Shown here: one piece after another, positions 53,628 to 62,458 of the stretch
Position numbering within the stretch: the first letter of the stretch is position 1
How the letters are laid out: each line of letters starts with the position of its first letter
DNA from: Maricaulis sp.
GTDB taxonomy: Bacteria > Pseudomonadota > Alphaproteobacteria > Caulobacterales > Maricaulaceae
DNA length: 64,000 nt
Assembly (NCBI RefSeq): GCF_017642925.1
Contig: NZ_JAEPOL010000010.1
Location: 89,989-153,988 of the forward strand
Direction of reading: 5' to 3'
The notes under the pieces: generated by a model
Databases searched by the model: none
What the model saw: only the letters and a program-made list of their open reading frames with translations
Told to the model about the DNA's origin: nothing
Program-made: the position numbers and the translations under genes

Positions 53628-54464
53628 GTGAAGGCTTTCGTCGAGAGTTCGCATTTCCGCAACTTCATCATGGCGCTGATCATTATCAACGCGATCACAC
53701 TCGGGCTGGAAACCTATCCCTATGAAGGCGAGTGGTTCACGACATGGCTGCCGATGCTGGACCGCATCATTGTCGGTGTTTTTGTCGTCGAGCTGATCCT
53801 CAAGCTGATCGCCTACCGTCACCGCTTCTTCCTGTCGGGCTGGAACTGGTTCGACCTGTTCGTGATCACGGTATCCGTCATCCCGGCCGCCGGCGGGTTC
53901 TCCGTCCTGCGGGCGCTGCGGATCGTGCGGGCCTTCCGCCTGTTCTCGGTCATGCCGGATCTGCGCAAGGTTGTGGAAGCCCTGCTCAATGCCATCCCGG
54001 GCATGGGGGCCGTGATCGCGGTGCTGGGGCTGATGTTCTACGTCTCCGCCGTGATGGCGACCAAGCTTTACGGTGAAGCCGTGCCGGAGCGCTTCGGCAC
54101 GCTGGGCGACAGTGCCTTTGCCCTGTTCCAGGTGATGACGCTGGAAGGCTGGGCGTCCGATGTCGCCATTCCGGTGATGGAGACCCATCCCTGGGCCTGG
54201 ATCTTCTTTGTCGTCTTTATCGTGCTGACCAGTTTCGCGGTGCTGAACCTGTTCATCGCCATCATCGTGGACAGCCTGCAGTCCAAGCATTTTGACGATG
54301 AGGAGGCGCGCGATGCCGAGGCCGATGCCGACCGGGAAATCCTGCACACCGAGATCGCCGGACTGCGCGCCGAGATCGCAGCCCTGACCGCTATGGTTCA
54401 GCGCTCGCTGGGCGAGGTGCCGTCCTCGAGCAGTTCGGAAAACGCGGCCGACAAGTCGGAATAG
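53628..54464 (+). CDS. BacNaV-type voltage-gated ion channel with TLEGW filter
   Basis: Six-helix single-domain voltage-gated channel, 278 residues, forming tetramers. The voltage sensor S4 has Arg95, 98, 101 and 104 at every third position (LRALRIVRAFR). The pore selectivity filter reads TLEGWASD (residues 171-178) where NaChBac/NavAb have TLESW. The Gly174 instead of Ser is the feature reported for the native calcium channel CavMr (TLEGWVD). A C-terminal coiled coil (DREILHTEIAGLRAEIAALT) ends the protein. It starts at a GTG with GGAGGGG seven bases upstream. Its 3' end overlaps the convergent PBP1A gene by 67 bases. Confidence 0.9.
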   Translation: MKAFVESSHFRNFIMALIIINAITLGLETYPYEGEWFTTWLPMLDRIIVGVFVVELILKLIAYRHRFFLSGWNWFDLFVITVSVIPAAGGFSVLRALRIVRAFRLFSVMPDLRKVVEALLNAIPGMGAVIAVLGLMFYVSAVMATKLYGEAVPERFGTLGDSAFALFQVMTLEGWASDVAIPVMETHPWAWIFFVVFIVLTSFAVLNLFIAIIVDSLQSKHFDDEEARDAEADADREILHTEIAGLRAEIAALTAMVQRSLGEVPSSSSSENAADKSE

Positions 54465-56368
54465 AAGGCCGCCAGGCGTTCCTCGCGTTCCGAGCGCGTG
54501 CGCGGGGCCGGGGCGCTCAGGGCGCGGGCCGGCATGCCCTCATGCACGCGCACCATGAAGTCGCGCCAGATCTCGGCCGGCAGGCCGCCGCCCGTGACAT
54601 TCTCCATCGGGCTGTCATCGTCATTGCCGACCCAGACGCCTGCCGTGTAGTCGGCGGTATAACCGATGAACCAGGCGTCGCGGAAAGACTGGCTGGTGCC
54701 GGTCTTGCCGGCTGAGGCGCGGCCCGGCAGGGCGGCCCGGCGGCCGGTGCCGGTCATCACAACATCCTGCAGCATGGTCGACATGGCCCGGGCCGTTTCG
54801 GTTTCCAGAGCGCGTTCGGCGCCGGGATCGCGATGCTCGTACAGCACATCGCCGCGGGAATTCGTGATCGAGAGAATGAAGTAGGGCGCGCGGCGCTCAC
54901 CGTCATTGGCGAACACCGAATAGGCCGCCGTCAGCTCGACCAGGTTCACTTCCGCGGCCCCCAGCGCGATGGCCGGCAGTTCGGGCAGGTCGGACCGGAT
55001 GCCCAGCCGGTGGCCCATTTCCACGATGCGGCCAATGCCCACTTCGTCGGCGACCTGTACAGCAACCGTGTTGATCGAGCGCTTGAGCGCTTCCTGCAGG
55101 GTCACCAGTCCGCGATAGGAGCCGGAGAAGTTCTGCGGCGTCCAGCCTTCCAGATCGACCGGCTCGTCCCAGACTGCCGATGACGGGTCGTAGCCCGCTT
55201 CCAGCGCCGCGGCGAAGACGATGGGCTTGAAAGCCGAGCCCGGCTGGCGCTGGGCCTGGACGGCGCGGTTGAACTGGCTGTCGCGATAGTCCCGTCCGCC
55301 GGCGAAGGCGCGGATCGCTCCGTCCGGTGCCAGCAGCACGATGGCGGCTTCGCCGGCATTGGCAGCGTCGCCCTGTTCGGAGAGGACGCGTTCCACGGTC
55401 TCGTTGGCAGCGCGGGCGAGGGCCGGGTCCAGCGTGGTGCGGATGATCAGGTCCGGGATATCGCCGGGCACCAGGCGCTGGGCCTCGGTGAGCGCCATGT
55501 CGAAGGCGTGGCCCCAGTTGGACGTGGCGTTCGGATCGGAGGTGTCGGCGACGGGTTCGGCCGGTTCCGCGAGCGCTTCGGCATGTTCGGTCGCCGTGAT
55601 GTAGCCGGCTTCCTCCATCGCGGCGAGCACCTGGGCGGCGCGGGCGCGGGCGGCATCGAGATTGACGGTCGGGTCGAGCCGGCTAGGCGCCTTGGGCAGG
55701 GCGGCCAAGAGGGCGGCTTCGGCCAGGGTGAGCTCGGTGGCGGACTTGTCGAAATAGCGTTCGGCGGCGGCCTCGATCCCATAGGCACGGGCGCCGAGAT
55801 AGATGCGGTTCAGGTAAAGCTCGAGAATGTCCGTCTTGGACAGACGGCGTTCGAGCGCGCGGGCCAGCCGCATCTCCTGGATCTTGCGGCGCAGCTCGCG
55901 GTCGGGCGAGAGCATGAGATTCTTCACCAGCTGCATGGTGATGGTCGAACCGCCCTCGACCGTGGCGCCGGCCCGGAAATTCCGCCACAGCGCCCGGGCG
56001 ACGCCCCGGAAATCCACGCCGGTGTGCTGGTAGAAACGCTGGTCCTCGATGGCGAGAAAGGCCTGCGGCACGTGCTCGGGCAGGCTCTCCAACGCGACGG
56101 CGCGGGCATAGAGCGGACCGCGGACGGCGAGGACCCGGCCTTCGCGGTCGGTCAGGGTGACGGCCGGTTCGCGGCGGACATTCCACAGCTCGGCTGCGCT
56201 TTGCGGCGCGGGCGGCAGATCGTGGAAGGCCCAGTGCCAGCTGGCAAAGGCCCCGGAAACGAGAATCACGGCAATCAGCGCCAGCGATCCGCCCACGATC
56301 AGGCGGCGGCGCTGTTCGCGCCGGTCGCGTTCCATCATGTGATCCGCGCGAAACGGCTCCTGGTACAT
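54398..56368 (-). CDS. Penicillin-binding protein 1A
   Basis: Bifunctional peptidoglycan synthase, 656 residues. An N-terminal membrane anchor (RLIVGGSLALIAVILVSGAF) is followed by the GT51 glycosyltransferase domain with catalytic Glu in AIEDQRFYQHTGVDFRGVAR and GGSTITMQLVKNL. The transpeptidase domain has the SxxK in QPGSAFKPIVFAA, SxN in KRSINTVAVQV and KTG in SAGKTGTSQSFRDAW. It is shorter than E. coli PBP1A and lacks its extra OB domain, as is common for family members. The start is the ATG at 56368; a TTG four codons upstream is possible. Confidence 0.93.
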   Translation of the reverse strand: MYQEPFRADHMMERDRREQRRRLIVGGSLALIAVILVSGAFASWHWAFHDLPPAPQSAAELWNVRREPAVTLTDREGRVLAVRGPLYARAVALESLPEHVPQAFLAIEDQRFYQHTGVDFRGVARALWRNFRAGATVEGGSTITMQLVKNLMLSPDRELRRKIQEMRLARALERRLSKTDILELYLNRIYLGARAYGIEAAAERYFDKSATELTLAEAALLAALPKAPSRLDPTVNLDAARARAAQVLAAMEEAGYITATEHAEALAEPAEPVADTSDPNATSNWGHAFDMALTEAQRLVPGDIPDLIIRTTLDPALARAANETVERVLSEQGDAANAGEAAIVLLAPDGAIRAFAGGRDYRDSQFNRAVQAQRQPGSAFKPIVFAAALEAGYDPSSAVWDEPVDLEGWTPQNFSGSYRGLVTLQEALKRSINTVAVQVADEVGIGRIVEMGHRLGIRSDLPELPAIALGAAEVNLVELTAAYSVFANDGERRAPYFILSITNSRGDVLYEHRDPGAERALETETARAMSTMLQDVVMTGTGRRAALPGRASAGKTGTSQSFRDAWFIGYTADYTAGVWVGNDDDSPMENVTGGGLPAEIWRDFMVRVHEGMPARALSAPAPRTRSEREERLAAFYSDLSAAFSELLEDGTSPSER

Positions 56369-56454
56369 GCTTTTTGCCAACCCCGAATGCCTGGCTGCGT
56401 GTTAGGCTTGCCCTGTCTAAAGCCTATCAATAGCGGCGGAATTCAGGCGGGACC

Positions 56455-56907
56455 ATGCCTCAGCCTTTCTGGAAAATGAAATCTCTGGACGAGATGTCCC
56501 GCGCCGAGTGGGAATCGCTCTGCGACCATTGCGGAAAGTGCTGTCTGGTGAAGCTGGAGGACGAGGATACCGGGCTGCGTCTGGAGACCGATGTCGCCTG
56601 CACGCTTTTCGATTGCGAGAATGGCGGCTGCCGCAATTATCCGCACCGGCACACCCAGGTGCCGGACTGTGTCGTGCTGACGCCGGACAATATCCGCACC
56701 CTGCCCTGGATCCCGAAAACCTGCGCCTACCGGCTGATCGCCGAGGGCAAGGATCTTTTCGACTGGCATCCGCTGGTGACCGGCGATCCGCACTCCACCG
56801 CCAAGGCGGGCATGAGTGTGGCTGGCCAGGTGGTCAGCGAGGATGATTTCGACGGCGCCCCCGACTGGGAAGAACACATCGTCGAATGGCCGGGGGAAGA
56901 GGACTGA
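56455..56907 (+). CDS. YcgN-family cysteine-cluster protein
   Basis: A 150-residue cytoplasmic protein of the YcgN/UPF0260 family. The Cys cluster is [22 protein letters not shown] and TCAYR, a likely Fe-S or zinc site. The flanking segments [20 protein letters not shown] and [20 protein letters not shown] are typical. The start follows a promoter region shared with the divergent PBP1A gene. The function is unknown. Confidence 0.9.
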   Translation: MPQPFWKMKSLDEMSRAEWESLCDHCGKCCLVKLEDEDTGLRLETDVACTLFDCENGGCRNYPHRHTQVPDCVVLTPDNIRTLPWIPKTCAYRLIAEGKDLFDWHPLVTGDPHSTAKAGMSVAGQVVSEDDFDGAPDWEEHIVEWPGEED

Positions 56908-56914
56908 GGCTCAG

Positions 56915-57085
56915 GCTTTTCCTCCCCACATCGTGGGGAGGGGGACCCGCGAAGCGGGGGAGGGGCCGCCGCTATATGCGGCGGAATGGCGGGGCCAAGC
57001 GCCACCGTTTCCCGGCGCTTTGCGCCGCCCCTTCGACCCGATGCTGCGTATCGGCCCACTTCCCCACTTACGTGGGGAAGAAAGC
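56915..57085. repeat. Palindrome-rich intergenic repeat block
   Basis: About 170 bases built of consecutive inverted repeats: CTCCCCAC-N4-GTGGGGAG, then CCCGC-gaa-GCGGG, CCGCCGC-N6-GCGGCGG and a closing CTTCCCCAC-N4-GTGGGGAAG resembling the opening palindrome. Translated frames across it are repetitive and have no family. It is probably a degenerate palindromic repeat family common in alphaproteobacteria. No gene is supported. Confidence 0.65.
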
Positions 57086-57096
57086 CATCCATGTCC

Positions 57097-57300
57097 CTAG
57101 CTGAACACCGCCTTGTCCTTGGCGCCGAGGGCCTTGAAGACCATGGCGGCCGGGCAGAAGCCGGTGAAGCTGGACTGGATCTGGTTGAGGCCGACGAAGG
57201 CGGTGAGCAGCAGCCACCATTCGCTGACCTGCCAGGCGAGGATCGCCGAGAGAAGGGTCATGCAGCCGGCGAAGAGCATGACGGCACGTCCGAGAGTCAT
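57097..57300 (-). CDS. DUF2892 (YgaP-type) membrane protein
   Basis: A 67-residue inner-membrane protein of the DUF2892 family, which forms the membrane part of rhodanese YgaP. The helices are GRAVMLFAGCMTLLSAILAW and WWLLLTAFVGLNQIQSSFTG. The conserved end, FTGFCPAAMVFKALG, is typical. It overlaps the RND permease stop (ATGA) as the last gene of the rhodanese-adaptor-permease operon. Similar genes are often associated with sulfide regulons. Confidence 0.9.
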   Translation of the reverse strand: MTLGRAVMLFAGCMTLLSAILAWQVSEWWLLLTAFVGLNQIQSSFTGFCPAAMVFKALGAKDKAVFS

Positions 57301-60300
57301 GAGGTTTCTCCTTCAAGAGAGGCTTCGGAAAGGGCCGGCCGGTAGGGCGCATCGCCGTCCTTGAAGACGATGTAGATCGCCGGGATCACCAGCACGGTAA
57401 GAAGGGTAGACGAGGCCAGGCCGAACAGGAGCGAGATCGCCAGGCCCTGGAAGATCGGGTCGCCCAGGATGACCGAGGCACCGATCATGGCGGCGATGGC
57501 GGTCAGGAGGATCGGCTTGAAGCGGATTGCGCCGGCCCGCAGCAGGGTCTCCCGCAGGGGCTCACCGTCTTCGGCGCCGTGGCGGATGAAATCGACCAGC
57601 AGGATCGAGTTTCGCACGATAATCCCGGCCAGGGCGATGAAACCGATCATGGAGGTGGCGGTGAAGGCGGCGCCGAAAATCCAGTGCCCGAAGATGATTC
57701 CGATGAAGGTCAGCGGGATCGGGGTGAGGATGATCAGCGGCACGCGGAACGATCCGAACTGCGCCACAACCAGCACATAGATGCCCAATAGCGCCACCAT
57801 GAAGGCCGCACCCATGTCGCGGAAGGTGACATAGGTGATTTCCCACTCGCCGTCCCAAAGCAGGGTGACCGTGTCATCGCTCGGCGGCTGACCATACATC
57901 CGGATCTGGGGGGCGGGGATATCCTCGCTCCAGGATCGCGCGTCCAGCGCGTCCTGCACGGCGAACATGCCGTAGATCGGCGCCTCGAAATCGCCGGCCA
58001 GTTCGGCCATCACCATTTCGGCATAGCGGCCGTCGCGGCGGAAGATCGGGTAGGAGCCGGCTTCTTCTGTGATCGAGACCACATCGCCCAGCTCCACCAC
58101 GGTGCGGTCGCCGGGCAGGGTGTTGGCCGGGACGGGGGTGGAGGCGAGACGCTCGGTCCAGCTGCGGTCGCTGCGCGGCAGTTCCACGGCGATCTCGACC
58201 GGATTGCGGCCTTCCCCGCGATGGGAATAGCCCACCGTGGTGCCGCCGATCAGGGCGCCGATCGTGTCGTAGACATCCGATTGCTGGACGCGGAAATATT
58301 CCAGGCTGTCCTGGTCGATGGCGATGCGCAGGCGCGGCCGCGGCTCGCCGAACCCGTCATTGACGTCGACGACATAGGGCACGCTCTCGAAGGCGGCGCG
58401 GACCTCGCGGGCGACAGCACGGCGGGTTTCCGCGTCGGGACCGTAGATCTCCGCCAGCAGGGTTGCCAGCACGGGCGGGCCCGGCGGGATTTCCGCGACC
58501 TGGACGGAGGTGCCTTCGGGCAAATCCATGCCGGCCAGCAGTTCGCGGGCTTCAAGCGCGATCTCGTGCGAGGCGCGGTCGCGATGATGCTTGGGCAGGA
58601 GATTGACCTGCAGATCGCCCTGCTCCGGCCGGTTGCGCAGATAATAGTGGCGCACCAGGCCGTTGAAATTGAACGGCGCCGACGTGCCGGCATAGGCCTG
58701 GATCGACACGGCTTCCGGGATTGCGGCCAGCCGGTCGGCGGCCTCGGTGAGCACCCGGTCGGTGCGTTCCAGCGTGGCGCCTTCGGGCAGATCGATAATG
58801 ACCTGGAATTCCGACTTGTTGTCGAAGGGCAGGAGTTTGACGGTCACGCCCTTGAAGTAGAAGGCGGACATGGAAACCAGGGTCAGCACGCCCACCGTCA
58901 GGAGCAGGATCCAGGCCGGACGGCGGCCCGCCACGATGGGGGTGGCGACGCGGCGGTAGAGCCGGCCGAGAATGCCCTCATGGCCTTCCGCATGCCCGGA
59001 AACGTCGGATTTGCGGCGGCCGGCGATGACCATCATCAGCCAGGGGGTGAGCACCATGGCGACAAAGAAAGAGAAGATCATCGCGGCGGAGGCGTTGACC
59101 GGGATCGGCGCCATATAGGGACCCATCAGGCCGGACACGAACAGCATCGGCAGGAGGGCTGCGACCACGGTGAGGGTGGCGACGATGGTGGGATTGCCCA
59201 CTTCGGCGACGGCCTCGACGGCGGCGGTGATGCGCGGACGTCCGTCCTTCATCGCCCAGTGGCGGGCGATATTCTCGATCACCACGATGGCGTCGTCGAC
59301 CAGGATGCCGATGGAGAAGATCAGCGCGAACAGCGAGACGCGGTTGATCGTGTAGCCCATCAGATTGGAGGCAAACAGCGTCATCAGGATGGTGGTCGGG
59401 ATGACGACCAGCACGACGAGGCCTTCGCGCCAGCCGATCACGAAGGTGACCAGCAGCACGATGGAAACGGTGGCGAGCCCCAGGTGGAAGAGCAGCTCGT
59501 TGGCCTTCTCGTTGGCGGTCTCGCCGTAATTGCGGGTGACGGTGACCTCGACACCCTCGGGGATCAGGCTGCCGCGCAGCAGCTCCAGGCGTTCCAGAAT
59601 GTGTTCGGAGACGACGACGGCATTGGCGCCTTCGCGCTTGGCGACGGCGAGGGTGACGGCGGGCGTGCGCTGCCAGCCGGCAGTGGAGCCATGATCGGCC
59701 TCGCCATGGCTGTCCTCGCCGCCTTCGCGGGTCAGCATCCAGGCGCGGGCCGAGGCCGGTTCGGCGCCGACAATCACGTCCGCCACGTCGCGCACATAGA
59801 CCGGGCGTCCGTCGCGCGTGGTGAGCAGGAGAAGGCCGATATCGGGCATGCCCTGCAGGGTCTGGCCGGCGGTGACGAAACGGGTCTCGTCGTTTGTGGT
59901 GACCTGGCCGGCGGGGAAGGCGCGGTTGGCCTCGGCGATGCGGCCGGCGAGCTGTTGCAGGGTGACGCCGTATTGCGACAGGCGTTCCGGATCCGGTTCG
60001 ACGCGGATCTGGTCGGCGCGGCCGCCGGTGATATAGGTCAGGCCGACATCCTCGACCGACATCAACGCAGCGCGCAATTCCTCGGCGATGTTGTAAAGAC
60101 CGTTATCGTCCCAGTGCCCGGCCACGGCGGGCGCGGGCGACAGGGTCAGGGCGACAATGGCGACATCGTCAATGCCGCGGCCGACGATAAGCGGCGGATT
60201 GATGCCGTGGGGGATGCGGTCGAGATTGGCGTTTATGCGTTCGTGCACACGCAGGATCGCGTCATCGGCATCGGTGCCGACATCGAAACGCGCAGTGACC

Positions 60301-60584
60301 ATCACCTGGTCGTCTTCGGTCTGGGAATAGACGTGTTCGACATTCTCGATCGAGCGGATGATCGTCTCGAGCGGTTCGGTGACCAGTTCCACCGCGTCCG
60401 GTGCGCGCAGGCCCGGCGCGGCGACCATCACGTCCACCATCGGCACGGAAATCTGCGGCTCTTCCTCGCGCGGGATCACCATCAGAGCGATCAGGCCCAT
60501 GGCCAGCGAGGCCAGCAGGATGAGCGGCGTCAGCGGCGAGCGGATAAAGCCCTTCGCCAGATGTCCGGAGAGGCCCAGCTTCAT
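57297..60584 (-). CDS. RND efflux transporter permease
   Basis: Resistance-nodulation-division permease, 1095 residues, inner membrane, drug/solute:H+ antiport. The duplicated 12-helix fold and two large periplasmic loops are present. The proton-relay Asp pair is in IGILVDDAIVVIENIARH (TM4). The porter domain has GRGIDDVAIVALTLSPAPAV. A short acidic/His stretch in the first porter region (EGGEDSHGEADHGSTAG) is unusual. It overlaps both neighbours by ATGA, forming a pump with the adaptor. No outer-membrane channel gene is present. The substrate is unknown; context suggests a sulfur-related compound. Confidence 0.94.
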   Translation of the reverse strand: MKLGLSGHLAKGFIRSPLTPLILLASLAMGLIALMVIPREEEPQISVPMVDVMVAAPGLRAPDAVELVTEPLETIIRSIENVEHVYSQTEDDQVMVTARFDVGTDADDAILRVHERINANLDRIPHGINPPLIVGRGIDDVAIVALTLSPAPAVAGHWDDNGLYNIAEELRAALMSVEDVGLTYITGGRADQIRVEPDPERLSQYGVTLQQLAGRIAEANRAFPAGQVTTNDETRFVTAGQTLQGMPDIGLLLLTTRDGRPVYVRDVADVIVGAEPASARAWMLTREGGEDSHGEADHGSTAGWQRTPAVTLAVAKREGANAVVVSEHILERLELLRGSLIPEGVEVTVTRNYGETANEKANELLFHLGLATVSIVLLVTFVIGWREGLVVLVVIPTTILMTLFASNLMGYTINRVSLFALIFSIGILVDDAIVVIENIARHWAMKDGRPRITAAVEAVAEVGNPTIVATLTVVAALLPMLFVSGLMGPYMAPIPVNASAAMIFSFFVAMVLTPWLMMVIAGRRKSDVSGHAEGHEGILGRLYRRVATPIVAGRRPAWILLLTVGVLTLVSMSAFYFKGVTVKLLPFDNKSEFQVIIDLPEGATLERTDRVLTEAADRLAAIPEAVSIQAYAGTSAPFNFNGLVRHYYLRNRPEQGDLQVNLLPKHHRDRASHEIALEARELLAGMDLPEGTSVQVAEIPPGPPVLATLLAEIYGPDAETRRAVAREVRAAFESVPYVVDVNDGFGEPRPRLRIAIDQDSLEYFRVQQSDVYDTIGALIGGTTVGYSHRGEGRNPVEIAVELPRSDRSWTERLASTPVPANTLPGDRTVVELGDVVSITEEAGSYPIFRRDGRYAEMVMAELAGDFEAPIYGMFAVQDALDARSWSEDIPAPQIRMYGQPPSDDTVTLLWDGEWEITYVTFRDMGAAFMVALLGIYVLVVAQFGSFRVPLIILTPIPLTFIGIIFGHWIFGAAFTATSMIGFIALAGIIVRNSILLVDFIRHGAEDGEPLRETLLRAGAIRFKPILLTAIAAMIGASVILGDPIFQGLAISLLFGLASSTLLTVLVIPAIYIVFKDGDAPYRPALSEASLEGETS

Positions 60585-61564
60585 GGCTGCACCAGCACGT
60601 CGCCGGCGGCGATGCCGCCGAGAATTTCAACACCGTCTGCGGTCTCGCGGCCGCGCTGGACGACAATGTCCACGACATGGCCATCGGCCTCGCGCAGGCG
60701 GACATAGTCGACGCCATAGCGGTTGATCAGGAAGGCTTCGGGCACGATGACGGCCTCGCGCGCATCGACTTCGACATGCACGCGCACGCGTTCGCCGACA
60801 AAGTAATTGCCCAGCCCCTCGACGACGGCATCGGCAACGACGCGGCCGTCCTCGATACGCGGATAGACCTGGCGGATGCGGCCGGTGGGCGCGACATCGC
60901 CGGTCAGGGCGGCGGCATCCACCGTCACCGGATCGCCTTCGGAAATCGTGCGGGCATGGCGTTCCGGCAGGCGCAGGCGCAAGAGGTAGAGATCGGAGGC
61001 AATGGTGGCGACCTGTTCACCCTGCAGCACGACCGAACCGGCGGTCACCGGGACCTCCAGCACGCGGCCGCTGGCCGGGGCGAGCACATCGCCTTCGCGC
61101 GATTGCTGCACGAGGACGGCGCGTTCCTGGCGGGCCGAGGCGAGCTGGCCTTCCAGCACGTCGACCTGGGTCTGGGCCTGATCCAGGCGGGCCTGGGGGA
61201 AGATGCCGCGGTCGAACAGGTCCTGGGCACGGGTCAGGTCGATGCGGGCCTGGTCCAGCTGGGCCTGCAGCGCCGAGGCGGTGGCGTTGACGGCGCCGAT
61301 CTGCGGCGCCAGCCGGTCGTCGACCACCACGGCCAGCACATCGCCGGCCGCTACGGCATCGCCCTCGTCCACGCGCAGCTCGCCGATCGTGCCGGAGATG
61401 CGGGCGCGCGCGGCCACGGTGTCGATGCTCTCGACCGTGGCGAACACGGCCTTGCGGTCGGCAATCCGCGTCTGGGTGACGGTGAAGCTTTCGCCCGGCT
61501 GGGCGAGGGCTGCGGGGGCGGCAACCGCAAGAAGGGCGGTCGCGAGGAGGCCGGCTTTCAGCAT
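60581..61564 (-). CDS. RND periplasmic adaptor (HlyD/MFP family)
   Basis: Membrane fusion protein linking an RND pump to an outer-membrane channel, 327 residues. A signal peptide (LLATALLAVAAPAALA) precedes the lipoyl-like half ISGTIGELRVDEGDAVAAGD, a coiled-coil hairpin (LTRAQDLFDRGIFPQARLDQ, VLEGQLASARQERAVL) and its mate EGDVLAPASGRVLEVPVTAG. Beta-barrel and C-terminal strands follow. The start at 61564 is where the signal peptide begins; a longer frame exists. It sits between rhodanese and permease. Confidence 0.92.
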   Translation of the reverse strand: MLKAGLLATALLAVAAPAALAQPGESFTVTQTRIADRKAVFATVESIDTVAARARISGTIGELRVDEGDAVAAGDVLAVVVDDRLAPQIGAVNATASALQAQLDQARIDLTRAQDLFDRGIFPQARLDQAQTQVDVLEGQLASARQERAVLVQQSREGDVLAPASGRVLEVPVTAGSVVLQGEQVATIASDLYLLRLRLPERHARTISEGDPVTVDAAALTGDVAPTGRIRQVYPRIEDGRVVADAVVEGLGNYFVGERVRVHVEVDAREAVIVPEAFLINRYGVDYVRLREADGHVVDIVVQRGRETADGVEILGGIAAGDVLVQP

Positions 61565-61583
61565 GGCGTCAGGCCTTTCCGGT

Positions 61584-61940
61584 TCAGCGGCTCTGGGGAT
61601 CGACAACGGCGCCGGTGGCCGGATCGATGGTGATGGTGGGCAGGCCGGACGTCTTCCAGGCCAGGAGGCCGCCCTTCACATGGGCGGTGATCGGCACGCC
61701 GGCTTTCTGGCAGCGCTGCAGGGCGTCCATCGAGCGCTTGCCGGAGCCGCAGTGCAGGATCACCTCGCGGGATGCGTCGAGCGGCAGGGATTGCGGGTCG
61801 AAGGTCGAGAGCGGATGCAGCGAGGCGCCGTGCAGGCGCTCGGCCGCGTATTCGCGCGGTTCGCGCACATCGATCAGCACGGCCTTGTTGTCCTGCAGGG
61901 CCTTGTAGACATCTTTCGGGTCGAGTTCGCGAAGGCTCAT
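61584..61940 (-). CDS. Rhodanese-domain sulfurtransferase
   Basis: A 118-residue single rhodanese domain with catalytic Cys64 in ILHCGSGKRSMDAL, which forms a persulfide. Other markers are VLIDVREPREYAAERLHGA and HVKGGLLAWKTSGLP. It is the first gene of the minus-strand operon and starts about 45 bases from the divergent promoter. It probably carries sulfane sulfur made by the SQR encoded across the promoter. It is 19 bases from the adaptor gene. Confidence 0.93.
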   Translation of the reverse strand: MSLRELDPKDVYKALQDNKAVLIDVREPREYAAERLHGASLHPLSTFDPQSLPLDASREVILHCGSGKRSMDALQRCQKAGVPITAHVKGGLLAWKTSGLPTITIDPATGAVVDPQSR

Positions 61941-61983
61941 GACGGGGTCTTCCTTGCATCGGGTGGTGGGGTCAAAACATTAG

Positions 61984-62020
61984 TTGACACTAATTTAGTG
62001 AAAGCTATATTAGCTGTCAA
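61984..62020. promoter_or_regulatory. Face-to-face promoters with two palindromes, sulfide-repressor operator
   Basis: TTGACA (61984-61989) with TATATT (62006-62011, 16-bp spacer) forms a plus-strand promoter for the repressor. On the other strand TTGACA (62020-62015) with TAAATT (61997-61992, 17-bp spacer) forms one for the rhodanese operon. Two palindromes lie inside: CACTAA-T-TTAGTG (61988-62000) and AGCTA-TAT-TAGCT (62003-62015). A dimeric SqrR/BigR protein bound there would block both promoters at once. Confidence 0.78.
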
Positions 62021-62054
62021 TGATGTTTCAGATGCCGTTTTCGAGGTGACCCGC

Positions 62055-62384
62055 GTGACGACAATCGACCCGCAGATCGCACAATTGCAGGACCAGGCCG
62101 GCGAAGCCGCCGCCTTCCTGAAATTGCTGGCCAATGAGAAGCGCCTTCTGATCCTGTGCCGTCTGGCGATGGGCGAGGCGACGGTGGGCGAGCTCACCGA
62201 GATCGCCGGTCTGTCGCAATCGGCCATGTCCCAGCACCTGGCAAAAATGCGCAGCGACGGTCTGGTGGAAGGGCGCAAATCCGGTCTCCAGGTCCACTAT
62301 TCGATCCGCGACGAACGCTGTCTCGGCATCCTCATGCATCTCAAATCGCAATTCTGCACCGTAGCCGATGCGGTGGCCGGATAG
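62055..62384 (+). CDS. SqrR/BigR-type persulfide-sensing ArsR repressor
   Basis: A 109-residue winged-helix repressor of the ArsR family. The recognition helix reads VGELTEIAGLSQSAMSQHLAKM. Two Cys lie at residues 35 (LLILCRL) and 101 (SQFCTVAD), 66 apart, the same spacing as the sensing Cys41 and Cys107 of Rhodobacter SqrR. Persulfide bridging of the pair would release DNA. A third Cys is at 89. The start at the GTG at 62055 follows GAGGTG; an in-frame GTG three codons earlier is possible. It precedes sqr by 74 bases. Confidence 0.85.
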   Translation: MTTIDPQIAQLQDQAGEAAAFLKLLANEKRLLILCRLAMGEATVGELTEIAGLSQSAMSQHLAKMRSDGLVEGRKSGLQVHYSIRDERCLGILMHLKSQFCTVADAVAG

Positions 62385-62458
62385 ATTGATCCAACGCAAA
62401 GCCGGAGCGCGACAATCCGGACAAGAATGACCCGTTGAAGCCGGGTCGGGAGGAAAAC

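Noticed and set aside
56886..57104. 72-codon open frame between ycgN and the DUF2892 gene
   Set aside because: It lies across the palindrome block and its translation is just the repeats (Gly/Arg-rich). No start signal or family.
58221..60707. 828-codon open frame on the plus strand
   Set aside because: Antisense shadow of the RND permease. Its composition (His, Asp, Gly, Gln runs) is unlike a protein.
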